A DNA stretch of 64,000 nucleotides, from contig OY730169.1 in the NCBI GenBank assembly GCA_963422465.1, positions 1,860,001 to 1,924,000 of the forward strand, given 5' to 3'. Source of the stretch: Lichina pygmaea (taxonomy: Eukaryota; Ascomycota; Lichinomycetes; Lichinales; Lichinaceae). The notes beneath the pieces are model-generated. The model had not been told where the DNA came from and ran no database searches. It was given only the letters and a program-made list of their open reading frames with translations. Shown piece after piece: positions 1-10,363 of this stretch. A program made the position numbers and the translations under genes. Each line of letters opens with the position of its first letter. Position 1 is the stretch's first letter.

Positions 1-811
1 GCACAGGCTGACTCGACGTCGATAGGACTGTCGCTATAGTAGCAGGAATACCTGTAGCAGACGGAGGAAGCTGAGGGGACGGTGGTGCGGGGTCCTTGTG
101 CTGGACGATCTCTGGAGGTTCAGGTTGTGGGTTCGGTACGGGATCTTTCAGAGCCCTATCCTCGGACGGAACGGTATCCACGGCATCTCCTGCAGGCCTG
201 CCCTCCAAAGATTGGCTAGCCGGTGGCGGTACGGTCGCCTTGGCTGGAGCATCGAGAGGCGGCAGTTGCGCCGAGCGAGGAGGCGTGGCGGGCACATCGC
301 CATTTTGCGCCAGGCTGCTGCTGGCGGCGGCGGCATCATCGGCGGCGACATCCTCAGGTTGCTGATCCGGCATTGGCTGATAACCCAACACGAAGCCATG
401 CTCGTCAGTCACGGGGGGCGCGACCGGTGAGCTGTACCAATCGTCGAATGCGTTACCCGAACTTGGGCGATCAAAAATGTTCCCTAGGCGGACAGGCGTG
501 CCTGGCGGATCGCCTGGAACGTCAAAGGAGTGGAAATCCGGAACCTCGTGCTGGTGTTGAACGTTGCTATACAGCGCTAGCTGAGCTTCCAGCTCCGGAT
601 AGGGCGAGGTATCCTGAGCGTCGCCCTGCAATCCTTGAGGCGGATGTGGATGCTGCTGATGCTGGTGCTGCTGCCGTTGACCCTGGGCATGCGCTGCCGA
701 GGCCAGAGTCGACATGGACGAAAAGTCCTCAAAGTACTGTGGTTGCGCTCCAAAGTTGCCATATTCATTGCCGGTGTTGGATTCTTGGTCGACATTGGAT
801 GGATTTGACAT
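1..811 (-). CDS. Q/H/P-rich protein, N-terminal part (cut by window edge)
   Basis: On the minus strand a reading frame opens with ATG at 811 (MSNPSNVDQE) and stays open for 270 codons to base 1, so the gene continues outside the window. The protein is low-complexity: a Gln/His-rich block near residues 45-60 (RQQHQHQQHPHPPQG), then acidic and Pro/Ala/Ser-rich linkers, with one short more ordered-looking piece around residues 110-135 (FDDWYSSP, DEHGFVLGYQP). There is no signal peptide or membrane segment. Such N-termini are common in fungal transcriptional and chromatin regulators, but no domain is visible and I do not recognise the family. The length of the open frame in a GC-rich region and the sharp compositional bias support real coding sequence. 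Confidence 0.6.
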   Translation of the reverse strand, partial: MSNPSNVDQESNTGNEYGNFGAQPQYFEDFSSMSTLASAAHAQGQRQQHQHQQHPHPPQGLQGDAQDTSPYPELEAQLALYSNVQHQHEVPDFHSFDVPGDPPGTPVRLGNIFDRPSSGNAFDDWYSSPVAPPVTDEHGFVLGYQPMPDQQPEDVAADDAAAASSSLAQNGDVPATPPRSAQLPPLDAPAKATVPPPASQSLEGRPAGDAVDTVPSEDRALKDPVPNPQPEPPEIVQHKDPAPPSPQLPPSATGIPATIATVLSTSSQPV

Positions 812-1231
812 TTCCCCGGGGGGCGGCCTCAGCCTTGTGCTGCTAGCGGTTGGACACTGCAAAACGGTCGGGGTACCGGATGTTTCAGATCGACAACGTG
901 GTTGCGCACCTTGTCACGAATGTATGAGACCTTCCACTATGTCATGATCCATTGCTCGCGAGTCTATATTGATTCATTGGCTGAGATGATATTATCGTCG
1001 GTCGCCCGTTACTCCTGTCCCAAAACACTCCGCGATGACCGCAGAGCCGTCAGGCGCACGTGATCTGATGTCGACTTCGCGGGGCTACAGACTTCCTTAC
1101 TGTCATAAGTGCTTGGCTCATCGAACGTCAAATCGGCGAGGAAAGCTCTCATTACTTTTTTATGACTCAAAACTCGATTTTCAAGGTCGTAGATTGCATT
1201 GAATTCCGTGACATGACCACTCCTGCCACTT
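812..1231. other. Intergenic, nothing recognised
   Basis: This is the gap between the 5' end of the Q/P-rich gene and the 3' end of the decayed amidohydrolase. Short open frames overlap here in several frames, but none shows a recognisable domain. Confidence 0.5.
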
Positions 1232-2903
1232 CTATAGAAAAGTCTGGCCATAGCCGTTGCCCGGCCCTCGCAGCGTATCTGCCGTCTGGGCGTCTCGGGA
1301 TTCATATCCGCTGCTGAATTCGCCCTCCAAGACCGGGAGCGGCGGCTCCTTCCGGACCTGCTGGATCTTCCTTGCGCTTCGCAGAAACCTCTTTCGCACG
1401 CCCGCGCAGTCATCGATGACCAACCTCCTGTCGCATTTCTTGAACTTGCCGTAGACCACGACGTGCTCGATGTCGCCCACGTTTGCGTGTAGGACGACGG
1501 CGGCCACCGGATCGACCCATCCGAGGAGGCTCGGCGAGGAACCGTCCCACACCACCAAATCTGCCTTGGCACCGACGGCGAGGACGCCGACATCTCGACG
1601 CCACAGAGCCAAACCCCCGTGCCGCGTCGCCAGCAGGAAGGCCTGGTGCACCGACATCAGGTTGTTGCGCAGAATCTTCCATTCTTCGAGCACGTCGCGG
1701 TGGAACACCAAGCGTACCCGCTGCAGCCACATGCGCGCTTGGGTGAGGAGGTCGGTCGAGAAGGTCAAGTGCGTGTCGACGCCCAGGGCCGCTTGGTTCC
1801 GGATGAGGTTGCTGACCGGGTGGTCATGCCCGTGGTGATGCTCGCTCTTGGGAGGGATGCTCGCTCTTGGGAGTGATCGAGAGGTACTGGTTGGTCGAGA
1901 GCAGAAGCTAGGCGCCGGTGGCGGTGAGGAAGCTGGCATGCCCAAAGACGATCGGGATGGACGTGTTCAGGAAGTCGTACGAATGGATATCCTCGGGGCT
2001 GTTGGTGACTAATATTATAGATCGGTGATATGCTCTCAGGGATGACCTTTGAGGGGGTTGATCAGCCGTACCTCCCCACGGTCCTTGCAACGAGAGGGTA
2101 GATACTACAGAGACGTTGTATTCCCTAATTTGGGTCAGCAAAGGCTCGATAACATTGACCCCTCTTCGGATGACAGAGACCTCCTGTGCTACGTCAATCA
2201 CGGCCCGGATATCGTCCTCGTTCTCCGGACTAGAGGCATCGTAGGCGTTAGCAAGGGATATCGCGGTACCGTCGAAGCTGACGTTGGCCGCGAGACCCCG
2301 AAAAGCGGCCAATCGGTCGTCGACGGTAAAGCTGTTGGAATTGTTATGGAAGGCGTAACACCAGAGGGCGCGTGCGCCGCTCTCGATCGAGGCGACAAGA
2401 CCCGCCTCGGCCGTCTCGTTTGATCACGTATGATGCGCGTGGTCAAGCGTGGTGGTGATGCCTGCGTTCAGCGCCTCGTACAGTCCAGCCAATTGGCCGA
2501 TGTAGACGTCCCCAGGGGTAAATGTTGAACGGCCAAGCCGGATTTCCCGTATCGGTTGAAGTACTCGACCAAGATGGTGTTCGAAGCAACCGTCTTGAAT
2601 GCCGTCTGCCAGCCATGACGATGAGTATCAACAAACCCCGGTGGAAATGATTCTCCCGGTGATGTCTACGTTCTCAGTGTCCTGAGGCACGGTAGCGTTT
2701 GAAGCACTTGGGTAGATGGCCGCGACCCTGTCGTCCGTGAGGAGGACGGAGCCATCACGCAAGTCCTGCAACGTCTCGGTTGCCTCGTCGAACGCGATGA
2801 CCATTCCTCCCGAGAACAAGATCTATGCATTGGATGTCGCGGCAGAGCCGGCGAGACATACGATCAGCGAGGAAAGCGCATCGACGACGTTTGACCAGGC
2901 CAT
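1232..2903 (-). pseudogene. Decayed secreted amidohydrolase (COG0402-type metal-dependent hydrolase)
   Basis: Conceptual translation in several minus-strand frames gives ordered pieces of a fungal amidohydrolase with an N-terminal signal peptide. From the 5' end they are: ATG at 2903 with a hydrophobic leader (MAWSNVVDALSSLIVCLAGS); the beta-strand start GGMVIAFDEATETLQ; the metal-binding region DTHRHGWQTAFKTVAS in another frame; VSFDGTAISLANAYD; SLQGPWGGT; TSIPIVFGHASFLTATGA; QAALGVDTHLTFSTDLLTQ; and the C-terminal GAKADLVVWDG plus a tail ending GYGQTFL. The frame is broken by a TAG just after the leader, by a one-base shift immediately before the HxH metal motif, by another shift about 25 codons later and by at least one more before the central domain. 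No splice sites could remove these. Family members hydrolyse cyclic or aminated ring compounds; the substrate here is unknown. Confidence in the family is high, and good in it being a pseudogene. Confidence 0.75.
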
Positions 2904-3572
2904 GTCCACGGGCACGTCCAAGGAAGCTCTGCTGCGCAACGGCCTGAGAAGAAGACGATGACGATACGGACTGGCCTGGCGGTAGAGCCAGCGGGTTTAA
3001 TTAACTGCCCGTGGGAGGTGGAAGGCTCTCTCGAAGTGGGAGGTGCTCCCCTCCTGTTCCAGAACTTCTGTAAAACGGGGCGTATCCATGCAAATAGTGT
3101 CGAGAGTCGTGATCCTGGCAGGGCGTGTGAGCCTCGAGGTACGGAGTACGTATGTACCCCACACAGCTTATGTAATCTTGAAGTCCTTCTGTGCTCAAGC
3201 AGGCCAAGTTGAGCCCCGCACACGTGACTGAAACACTTCGTAGAGGATCTCGAGTTCGAGGTGGGTCTGTCTTGAAGGCTCACGGTGTAACAAAAAACGG
3301 GTCTGATGAATTGCCCAAAATTTCGTGTATGCTTCGTGGTGATCATGTTTATCATTGTCGTTGATATGGTACCGTAACTCGGAGCCCTCAAGAACATCAA
3401 CGCCCACACAACCGTGTTCGCCTTGCCGCACGTCGATGATAAAAACCCATCGCGAAGTATCAGGAATGTATCCACAGCCCGCCGACATCCGTCGTGTAAA
3501 ATTCGTAGAGGAATAGTAGAAAAAAGCTCTTCCGTATATCATCTGTATGACACGACGAGGGTTCCGTCTCGG

Positions 3573-3608
<36 letters not shown>

Positions 3609-3616
3609 ACCTCCGT
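2904..3616. other. Intergenic with GTAC-rich motif
   Basis: No gene is recognised. A minus-strand frame of 115 codons (3195-3542) has no known domain. The motif GTACGGAGTAC lies near 3140 and recurs in other gaps of the window. The stretch ends with a GAC microsatellite beside the permease stop codon. Confidence 0.5.
3573..3608. repeat. (GAC)12 microsatellite
   Basis: Twelve perfect GAC triplets end nine bases past the stop codon of the amino-acid permease, in its 3' untranslated region. Confidence 0.95.
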
Positions 3617-5667
3617 TTAGAAGAGCCAGCCGATAAAGTTCCGATAGAACCGACCCCGTTGATTCTGTCTGGCGCTGCGCTGGGCCTTACGGGCGAGGAA
3701 GTCTGCCTCCTCGTCGTCGATGGCTTGCTTGCCCCCGAAGATGTCGGCGTTCTCCGGCGTCACGCCGGGCTGCTTGGTCCAGAACTTGTAGCCGAAGATC
3801 ATGATGAGGTACAGCGGGATGCCAAGGTAGCCGGTGACGAAGTTCTTGTAGTCGAAGCTGCCGTAGGCCGGCATCGGCACAAATACCGAGTAGTTCTTCG
3901 TGATCGCGAGCAGGACGCAGAAGGCCAGGGCGCCCCACGAGCCGGCCGAGCCTAGCGGGGCGAGGAAGGGCATCTCGGCGTCGGTGACGCCCTGGGCGAT
4001 GCGGGCGCGGCGGAAGTGGATGTGGCTGACGAGCAGGCTGATCCACGTCAGGAGGCCGAACATGGTCACGAGGTTCACGAAGTAGCCGAACACGATCTTG
4101 GAGTCGTCCGCGACGTTCATGTAGGCGAGCAGGGCGAAGAGGCTGCTGAGGCCGAGGGCGTAGATGGGCACGCCGCCCTTGGTGGTCCGAGCGAGGATGC
4201 GGGGCGCCTTGCCCTCGACGGCGAGGCCGTAGATGGTCCGGGTCGCGATGTAGAGGTCCGAGTTGGAGGCGCTGAGGACAAAGACGAGGATGGCGCCGTT
4301 CAGGATGCCGGCGAGCTTCTTGATGCCCGAGAGCTTGATGGCGACTACGAATGGCGAGGCGGACGAGGACGTCGTCGCCTTGGTGGCGAAGATCAGTTCC
4401 TCGCTGTCGTAAGGTACCAGCATGCCCAGCAGGAGCACCGAGAGCACGTAGAAGAAGATGATACGGTAGAAGGTCAGTCGGATGGCGCGGGGGATGGTCT
4501 TGCGGGGATTCTGTGCTTCGCCGACGGTGACGCCGATGAGCTCCGTGCCCAGGTAGGCGAACACGGCGGTGACCATGGTCGACCAGAAGGCCAAGAAACG
4601 GCCGGTGGGGCCGTCTGTTGCGCCGTGTTAGCCAAGACCGCAGGCTGACGGTCGAAGACAAGGAGCCTCGGTCACGCACCTTCTATATAGGGCGCAAACG
4701 CGCCGGGATCTCGCCAGTATCGAAAACCTTGAAGAGATCGTCGTCAGCCATCTCGCTCCGGGCCCGTCCGAGAGCAAGGCCACGATTACCCTTGCGATCT
4801 CCATCCGGGCCACCGCCAAGAGCCAGGATGAAGCATAGAAAGATCAAGCCGACGATGACCAGCACCTTCAAGCTCGACAAGACAAACTCCACCTCTCCGA
4901 ACCACTTGATGCCAAAGGCGTTGCAGAGAACGATGGCAACCAGAAAGACAGTGATGAAGACGCCCGGGTTGATCCGTTCGCGCGGGACCCAGTACTGCAG
5001 CACGAGAGCGGCCGCAGTGAGCTGGTTGGGCGTGACGATGATGTACTTGAAGTAATAGCTACATCGTCCCCATCGTCAGCACCGACGTATCGAAGGGGGA
5101 ATAGAAACAGGAGCGGGAACAAGAACGCCGAGACGTACGTGTAGCCAAGGGCGAAACCGAGAGCAGGGTCGCAGAACCGGGTAGCGTATCCGGTGAAGCC
5201 CGATGCCAGCGGCAACCATGCCGCCATCTCCCCGAGAGCAGACATGACAAGATAGACCAAGAAGCCAACGACGGAGTAGGAGATGAAGACCGAGCCGGGG
5301 CCTGCGCGTGCGAGGGCGGCACCCCTACACGGAGTACATCTCAGCATGCATGCATGCAGCACCAAGTCCTTGTGGTTTTCCGACGTGGATTTCCATACGT
5401 TCCGATGATCAAGCCGGTTCCGACAGCGCCTCCAAGCGCGATCATCGTCACGGCCCTGGCAGGCAGGCCGCGCTTCAGCTTTGTGCGCTGGTCGACGTCG
5501 CTCTCCGCAGACCCGGCCTCATCTTCGATCTTGACGCGCGAGCCGTCGGCCTGCGACTCGGCGTCCGGACCTTGATAGACGCCCATGATTGACGATACGG
5601 AGAGAAAGTCGTCAACAAGCGATGGGCGATGGAAGCCCGAGGACGATGCGGTCGAGTTGAAAGACAC
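3617..5667 (-). CDS. Amino-acid permease (yeast-type APC family)
   Basis: Plasma-membrane proton-coupled amino-acid uptake transporter, 589 residues. Exons on the minus strand: 5667-5399, 5324-5139, 5058-4790, 4727-4680 and 4614-3617. All borders are GT-AG, introns are 62-80 nt, and phases sum to a single frame. Restored family landmarks are GGAVGTGLIIGTGAALARAG in TM1 across intron 1, YYFKYIIVTPNQLTAAALVL across intron 2, KGFRYWRDPGAFAPYI across intron 3 and YLGTELIGVTVGEAQNPRK in the central region. About twelve hydrophobic segments and a charged C-tail ending FIGWLF follow the yeast amino-acid transporter plan. The ~75-residue N-terminus is cytosolic, acidic and Ser-rich. Substrate specificity cannot be read from sequence. 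The decayed amidohydrolase lies just downstream on the same strand; a shared role in nitrogen scavenging is only a guess. Confidence 0.93.
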
Positions 5668-5782
5668 TCTTCCGGGGCGGGACCAACGCGGAGAGGAAGA
5701 AGTTCCTCGCGACAGGAAAAGCGGGGGCGACGGCGAATGAAATACCCCGAGCCCGCGATGTCACCCGCCGTGTTGTTCCACC

Positions 5783-5804
5783 GGGGGGGGGGGGGGGGGG
5801 GGGG
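5783..5804. repeat. Homopolymer run, 22 G
   Basis: An uninterrupted 22-base G run lies about 115 bp upstream of the permease start codon. It is one of several such runs in the window. Confidence 0.95.
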
Positions 5805-8413
5805 AGATCCAGGATGGACCCATATGCAAGGAAAGCGATTGGCATTGTGCTCCGCCTGGCACGACCGTTCCCCAGGGGGTCTAGGCCCGGGGTTGCCATC
5901 GCAAGCTTCGGCGCACGGAAAGAGCACGGGCGGTCCGCTGCGGCCGGACAGGGTCCTCGTTCACCGTCGTCGTGCTGCACGACCGGCATCAGCATCGGCA
6001 AGGGTGCTGGTACGCGATGGAGTTGCCTTCTAGCCTATCGCCTGGAGCTCGTCCCAACATGCCTCTTTCGCTTAAAGAAGTAATATGACCGGTGGCGCAT
6101 CCCTCGGTCTTCCGTAGTTGCTTGCCCGTGTTTGCGAGGGCTGGAGGATCTGCTTCCCAACATGCTTCCAAGCTTCTGGAGATCGGGCCGGACCGAGGCA
6201 GGCTGCATCAGTCTCGCTTGTTTTGCTCGAGCTGGAGAAAGTAACGAGGCGCCTGCGGGCCTTCGGGTGGCCCAAGCATGCGACTCGGAAGGAGACTCAC
6301 AAGTCCGGCTTCGTCGAGCACCGCATCGGCCGTACGGCATATCCGGGTAGCTGTACGTTACCTACGTATGTACGGAGTACATACGTAGCACCAGTTCCCA
6401 CTGCCAGAAGTTCCGAGCGGCTGCCATGCATCTCGAGCCATTTCATATCGAGGAAGAAGCTCTCCAGCAGGTATGAAGAGCTACGAGTACTGTACAGCAC
6501 AGATCAGCGTCGAACAATGGCTCTGATATAACAGCATGAGGTATCCCTGAAGCTGGACTGGCTCCGCAGGGTTTCGAATGATTCCACTGGATGTAGCCGA
6601 AGGAAACCCCACCCGCTAAGTATACCATGATCGCTTGCCTGTGTATGACACTCGGTCCGGCCGGCGGCGCAGCTCCAGACAAAGGCGACAGCGGTACGGT
6701 CCGTACTCCCGTACGGGAGTATACACCAGTCGAGATGCGGGCGGGACCGCGGCATCATGACTGCTCGATAAGTCAATGGCATGTGCATTATGCTTGACTG
6801 TTTGAAACTCACACGCGGCAACCCTCCGCCTCGTAGCACTCGGCGGCTTCGAGGCCTGGCGCATGAGAGCCTGACAATAGGGCTGCCATATGCGAGTCGG
6901 ATGCCGCTGCAGCACTAGCGTTTTTCCAAGGCGACGATATTCAATCTGCATCATACCCCCGTACGAGGTGGGTGAGCAGCAATGGCAGAGTTCCTGCTGG
7001 TAGCCGTGGTACGTATTTACCGTAGCTCCTACCCAACATTGCCAAAGGGTACCTCGTCACCAAAAGTGTTAGCTATCAGTCTCGTATACTCGTAGAATAG
7101 GAGCAGAGAGAGGCGACGGCCAACGGTCAAGGGCTCGGGTAATACGTACTGCGGCTGAGAGAAGGCAGGAACCTGCATCGGGCCCAAGTTGACAGCTAAG
7201 CTTTCTGCAGGACAGGCTGCATTAGACGAGACAAGTACGTTACGTACGGTATGACATACATTAGCCTAACCTTCAATAGCTTAGACGGTCAAACTGGAGT
7301 CTAACGGCCAGTTCGCTTACTAACCAACTAATGTCGCGCGATGGGCCACTCACAACCTGCCTTGTAAGCAGACGTCGACTCAGCCGACCAAGAAACCGGC
7401 GAAGTCTCTATGATGACTTTCATACATGTCTTGCCAGCCTTGTCGTCACTCGGGTGGCAGAGTACTCGTATGCACAGACCCTCGGGGTAGGGTGCGCAAG
7501 AGACATGTGACGCGGCTCTACTTTCAAACTAGGCGTAATCTCAACAGGGGACTACGTGTCCACGGTGTCACCCGAGACTGAACGCATTGCTTACAAGCAC
7601 GTTGAGACCTTCTTGAGCCGCATTATAAGCCACACTCAGCAAAAGTTCTGGGACTGCCTCCGAAGCAATTAATAGCATCCCTTTGAGTTGAGTCCCAATC
7701 ACCTTCCTGGTTGGTCCACTGCCAGATGCGGCTTAAACCATGATACGGCTCAACTGAAGTCCTGGGCTAACATCATAAAAGTCACCTACTAGTAATACGG
7801 TATTCAGGCACACACAGCACGGTAGGATTCCACGGATTCCTACTAATTATTGACTGTCGTGCAGGAGGAGCCTCAAGTAGAATAACGAAACCAATCGATA
7901 CCAGATACCAGCTCTTCCTGAGGCAGACATGTGCAACTCAAGTTCTGCCACCTTGCAAAATTTGACCGAAATACCAGTCGCTGCACTCACGATTCCTAAT
8001 TCCTGGTTCCTGATTCCTGAATCCTAGTTTCTAGAATTCCTCCCTCGCGTCGCCGGAAGCGACAGCCTCGTTGGCCAGATGAGAAGCTGGGTGATTTTTG
8101 GGTTTGGGGGGGGGGGAGATGACTTTATAATGAATGATCCCTCCCAATCACTCAGAATTATCAACCTGTGACGCCCTTTTCAAATCGACACGGACTAAGT
8201 CAGCGTTCTAACTACTTCGATTTCTAGCTTTGTCCTATCAGAGTTATCAGCGCCGCCATCTCTGGATCAGGTTCTACTGTACGGTAGAAACTCTTGAACG
8301 AGATACAAACTTCGCCCAGCAACTACAATGTTACCAACCCCTACTCGAACGGTAAGACACGCACCACGATTTTGGTGGTTCCTCCGAACTGGACTCGAAG
8401 CCACTGTAGGACG

Positions 8414-8483
8414 CCTGGTGGAACACTGGAGTTGACTGGACACAGCCTGGTGGAACACTGGAGTTGACTGGACACAGCCTGGT
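8414..8483. repeat. 32-bp tandem duplication
   Basis: Two identical 32-bp units beginning CCTGGTGGAACACTGGAG sit at 8414-8445 and 8446-8477, followed by the first six bases of a third. The perfect identity suggests a recent slippage event. It is not within any recognised gene. Confidence 0.95.
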
Positions 8484-8659
8484 CTTTTAGTTAAGTACTC
8501 AATCCTGGCTATTCATATAGGAAAGACGACAATAGGTATCTATGGAGCCAGTCTCACTCAGAAAATCCGAGCTCTAGCCAGGCACACTCGGGGACTACGA
8601 GTTTTAGCCAATGATGGGGTACCCAGGCCCACCAGACAATTGGTTCCTCTCATAGCTCG

Positions 8660-9295
8660 ATGGAAACCAGCTTTGATTTCGAACAAGACTTGCTTGATCT
8701 CCTCGCGTTCAACTTCGATGTTGAACATCAAGCGGTACATGAACTTCTCACTTTATATCAATTTCCCGTCCACCTTCTATAATGTCCAAACCCGTTTTAT
8801 TTCTCATGCTTATCTCTTGGCCAGCACAATATCGGGCTTACCTTGACGGATGCAAGTTCCACGAACATCCCTCAGAACCCAGCACCGTGGTCACCTACGG
8901 AAAGCGCCGCAGCGCCAGCTCCGCCGACGTCGCCAAACCTTCACCAATGCAGCCACTGTCACCAGCCGTTCAAATCGAAAAGCAACGTCAACCGCCACGT
9001 GAAGTACGACTGCGTCTTTGGTACGCGGGTGAAGTTCAGCTGCCGATATGCTGGTTGTGGGAAGCAGTTCTCACGGAAGGCCTATCGGCAACAGCACGAG
9101 AGAAGCTCTTGTCAGCAGCGACCGGGAGTTGGGTATGCTACCACGAGAGCTCTGAACGTGGTCCTCTCCAAACTGATGATCTGCGTCCTTCAGAGGCTCG
9201 TCGAACGCGGCTTCTGGAATCACCACGATCACCGCTGCATCTGGCGAGACTGGGAAACTGCGATGAGTGCTACCGACGCACATCTCGAGGCATGA
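8660..9295 (+). CDS. Small C2HC zinc-finger protein
   Basis: Two-exon model: ATG 8660-8734, then 8825-9295 (GT-AG intron of 90 nt, phase 0), 181 residues. The N-terminus is acidic (METSFDFEQDLLDLLAFNFD). A Pro/Ala linker follows, then two zinc fingers of C-x2-C-x12-H-x4-C and C-x4-C-x12-H-x4-C spacing (CSHCHQPFKSKSNVNRH and CRYAGCGKQFSRKAYRQQH). Both end in Cys instead of the second His. It is probably a nuclear DNA-binding protein. The C-terminal ~30 residues run into DNA that is duplicated downstream (see the repeat at 9205), so the true 3' end may be spliced differently or the gene may be truncated. The start is inferred from the upstream exon; the second exon alone has no in-frame ATG before the fingers. 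Confidence 0.55.
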
Positions 9296-9890
9296 CGTGG
9301 GCGGTGAGCAATGGGTTGTCAACCCCAGGTTTTTTTTTTTGCTTTAGGTGTGTCCTTCATATCGATACGCCTCCTCTCTTCCAATTCGGGGTTTTAGATC
9401 GATCGCTTGAACGTGCATTCCCTCTTCCTCGTCGTCGTCACAGTCCCGTCTCTGTCCTCCGCTGTCCTTACAGCTGTTTCTTTGCCTACTTTCCCTTGGT
9501 GTGATTAGCTCCTTTGTACCACGACCAGGCTTCTTGGTCTACCGCGATCTGGAACTACCACAATCACCTCTGTATCTGGCGAGACTGGACTCGGTGCTAC
9601 CGACGGATGTCTCGAAGTATGATGTGGGTTGTGGGAGCTGGTGTATCAACAGCAGGCTTCTTTTCCGCCTTGCGTATACTCTTCATGTCTACGCACCCGT
9701 CCCTTGGAACGCGGGTCTGTAAATCCGAGTGCTGGACTTCATCAAAGCTGGTCATGTCCACAAGAAGCAGCCGATCGAATGTCTCTTTCCTCCTCGTCTC
9801 CCTCTTCGTAGCCCCGTCCCCGTCCTCTTCCGCCTTTACCATTCGTTTCTGCTCATAGTTTCCCCCGCTGTAGCTCTTTTGTAGCACACT
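9205..9890. repeat. Diverged local direct duplication (~320 bp unit)
   Basis: Two copies, roughly 9205-9518 and 9522-9890, share blocks in the same order: a segment reading WNHHDHRCIWRDW in copy 1 and WNYHNHLCIWRDW in copy 2, the core TGCTACCGACG, a (T)GACGTGGG/TGATGTGGG block, a C/T-rich block with TCCTCGTC and CCCGTC, and TAGCTC(C/T)TTTGTA near the end. Copies differ by many substitutions and small indels, so the duplication is old. Copy 1 overlaps the 3' end of the zinc-finger gene. Confidence 0.7.
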
Positions 9891-10363
9891 TAGAATCATC
9901 TTCTGCTCCTACAGTCTGACAGCAGCTCTTTGTTCTCTAGAGCATATCCGCCACCAAAGTCATACGATAGTGTTCACCGAGGAGCAGGAAGAGTGGCTCG
10001 ATGATCTCCATTGATGGTTTCTTTCCTATCTACGAATGAGCAGGACTATGTAGCTAGTCGTTCCACTCAGGGATCACCTGGAATCTACCAATCAACGATT
10101 CTAAAATCATCTCCTCCCGGACCGGAAGATTCTTTACAGGTTACCGCTCTGCTGCCCGCTCCTGGGGCTCCCAGGTCCTGTCAAGGCCAGTTTGCGCATT
10201 CTAGAAATCTTGTCGCTCAGTAGATACTGCAGGCTACTTTCTTGATGATTCAGCGGTACGGAAGTACACTTTGTACACGATAGACTACGTGACAACCTGG
10301 AGGAGACGATCTTGGCGTTGTCCGGCCTGTAGGATTCCGAAGACCGACGATACCCCATTGCCG
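9891..10363. other. Intergenic, nothing recognised
   Basis: This interval is 3' of VPS33. It contains only short frames without domains and is likely the VPS33 3' untranslated region plus spacer. Confidence 0.5.

Larger units (their letters stand above)
5668..8659. other. Gene-poor interval, no gene recognised
   Basis: Three kilobases lie between the divergent permease and zinc-finger genes. Both strands were read: only short open frames without domains appear. Contents seen are a 22-base G run (5783-5804), an 11-base G run (8106-8116), GTACGGAGTAC near 6371, and a 32-bp tandem duplication at 8414. From about 7000 on the sequence looks AT-richer, like old non-coding DNA. Confidence 0.5.

Noticed and set aside
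8370-8410. tRNA-like TTCGAGTCC on the minus strand
   Set aside because: No matching T-stem, A box or acceptor pairing.
1-9300. Biosynthetic or catabolic gene cluster (amidohydrolase, permease, zinc-finger regulator)
   Set aside because: The hydrolase is broken, no core biosynthetic enzyme is present, and the genes are separated by 3 kb of empty DNA.
9514-9858. Second zinc-finger-like gene
   Set aside because: The frame lacks fingers and is the diverged second copy of the local duplication.
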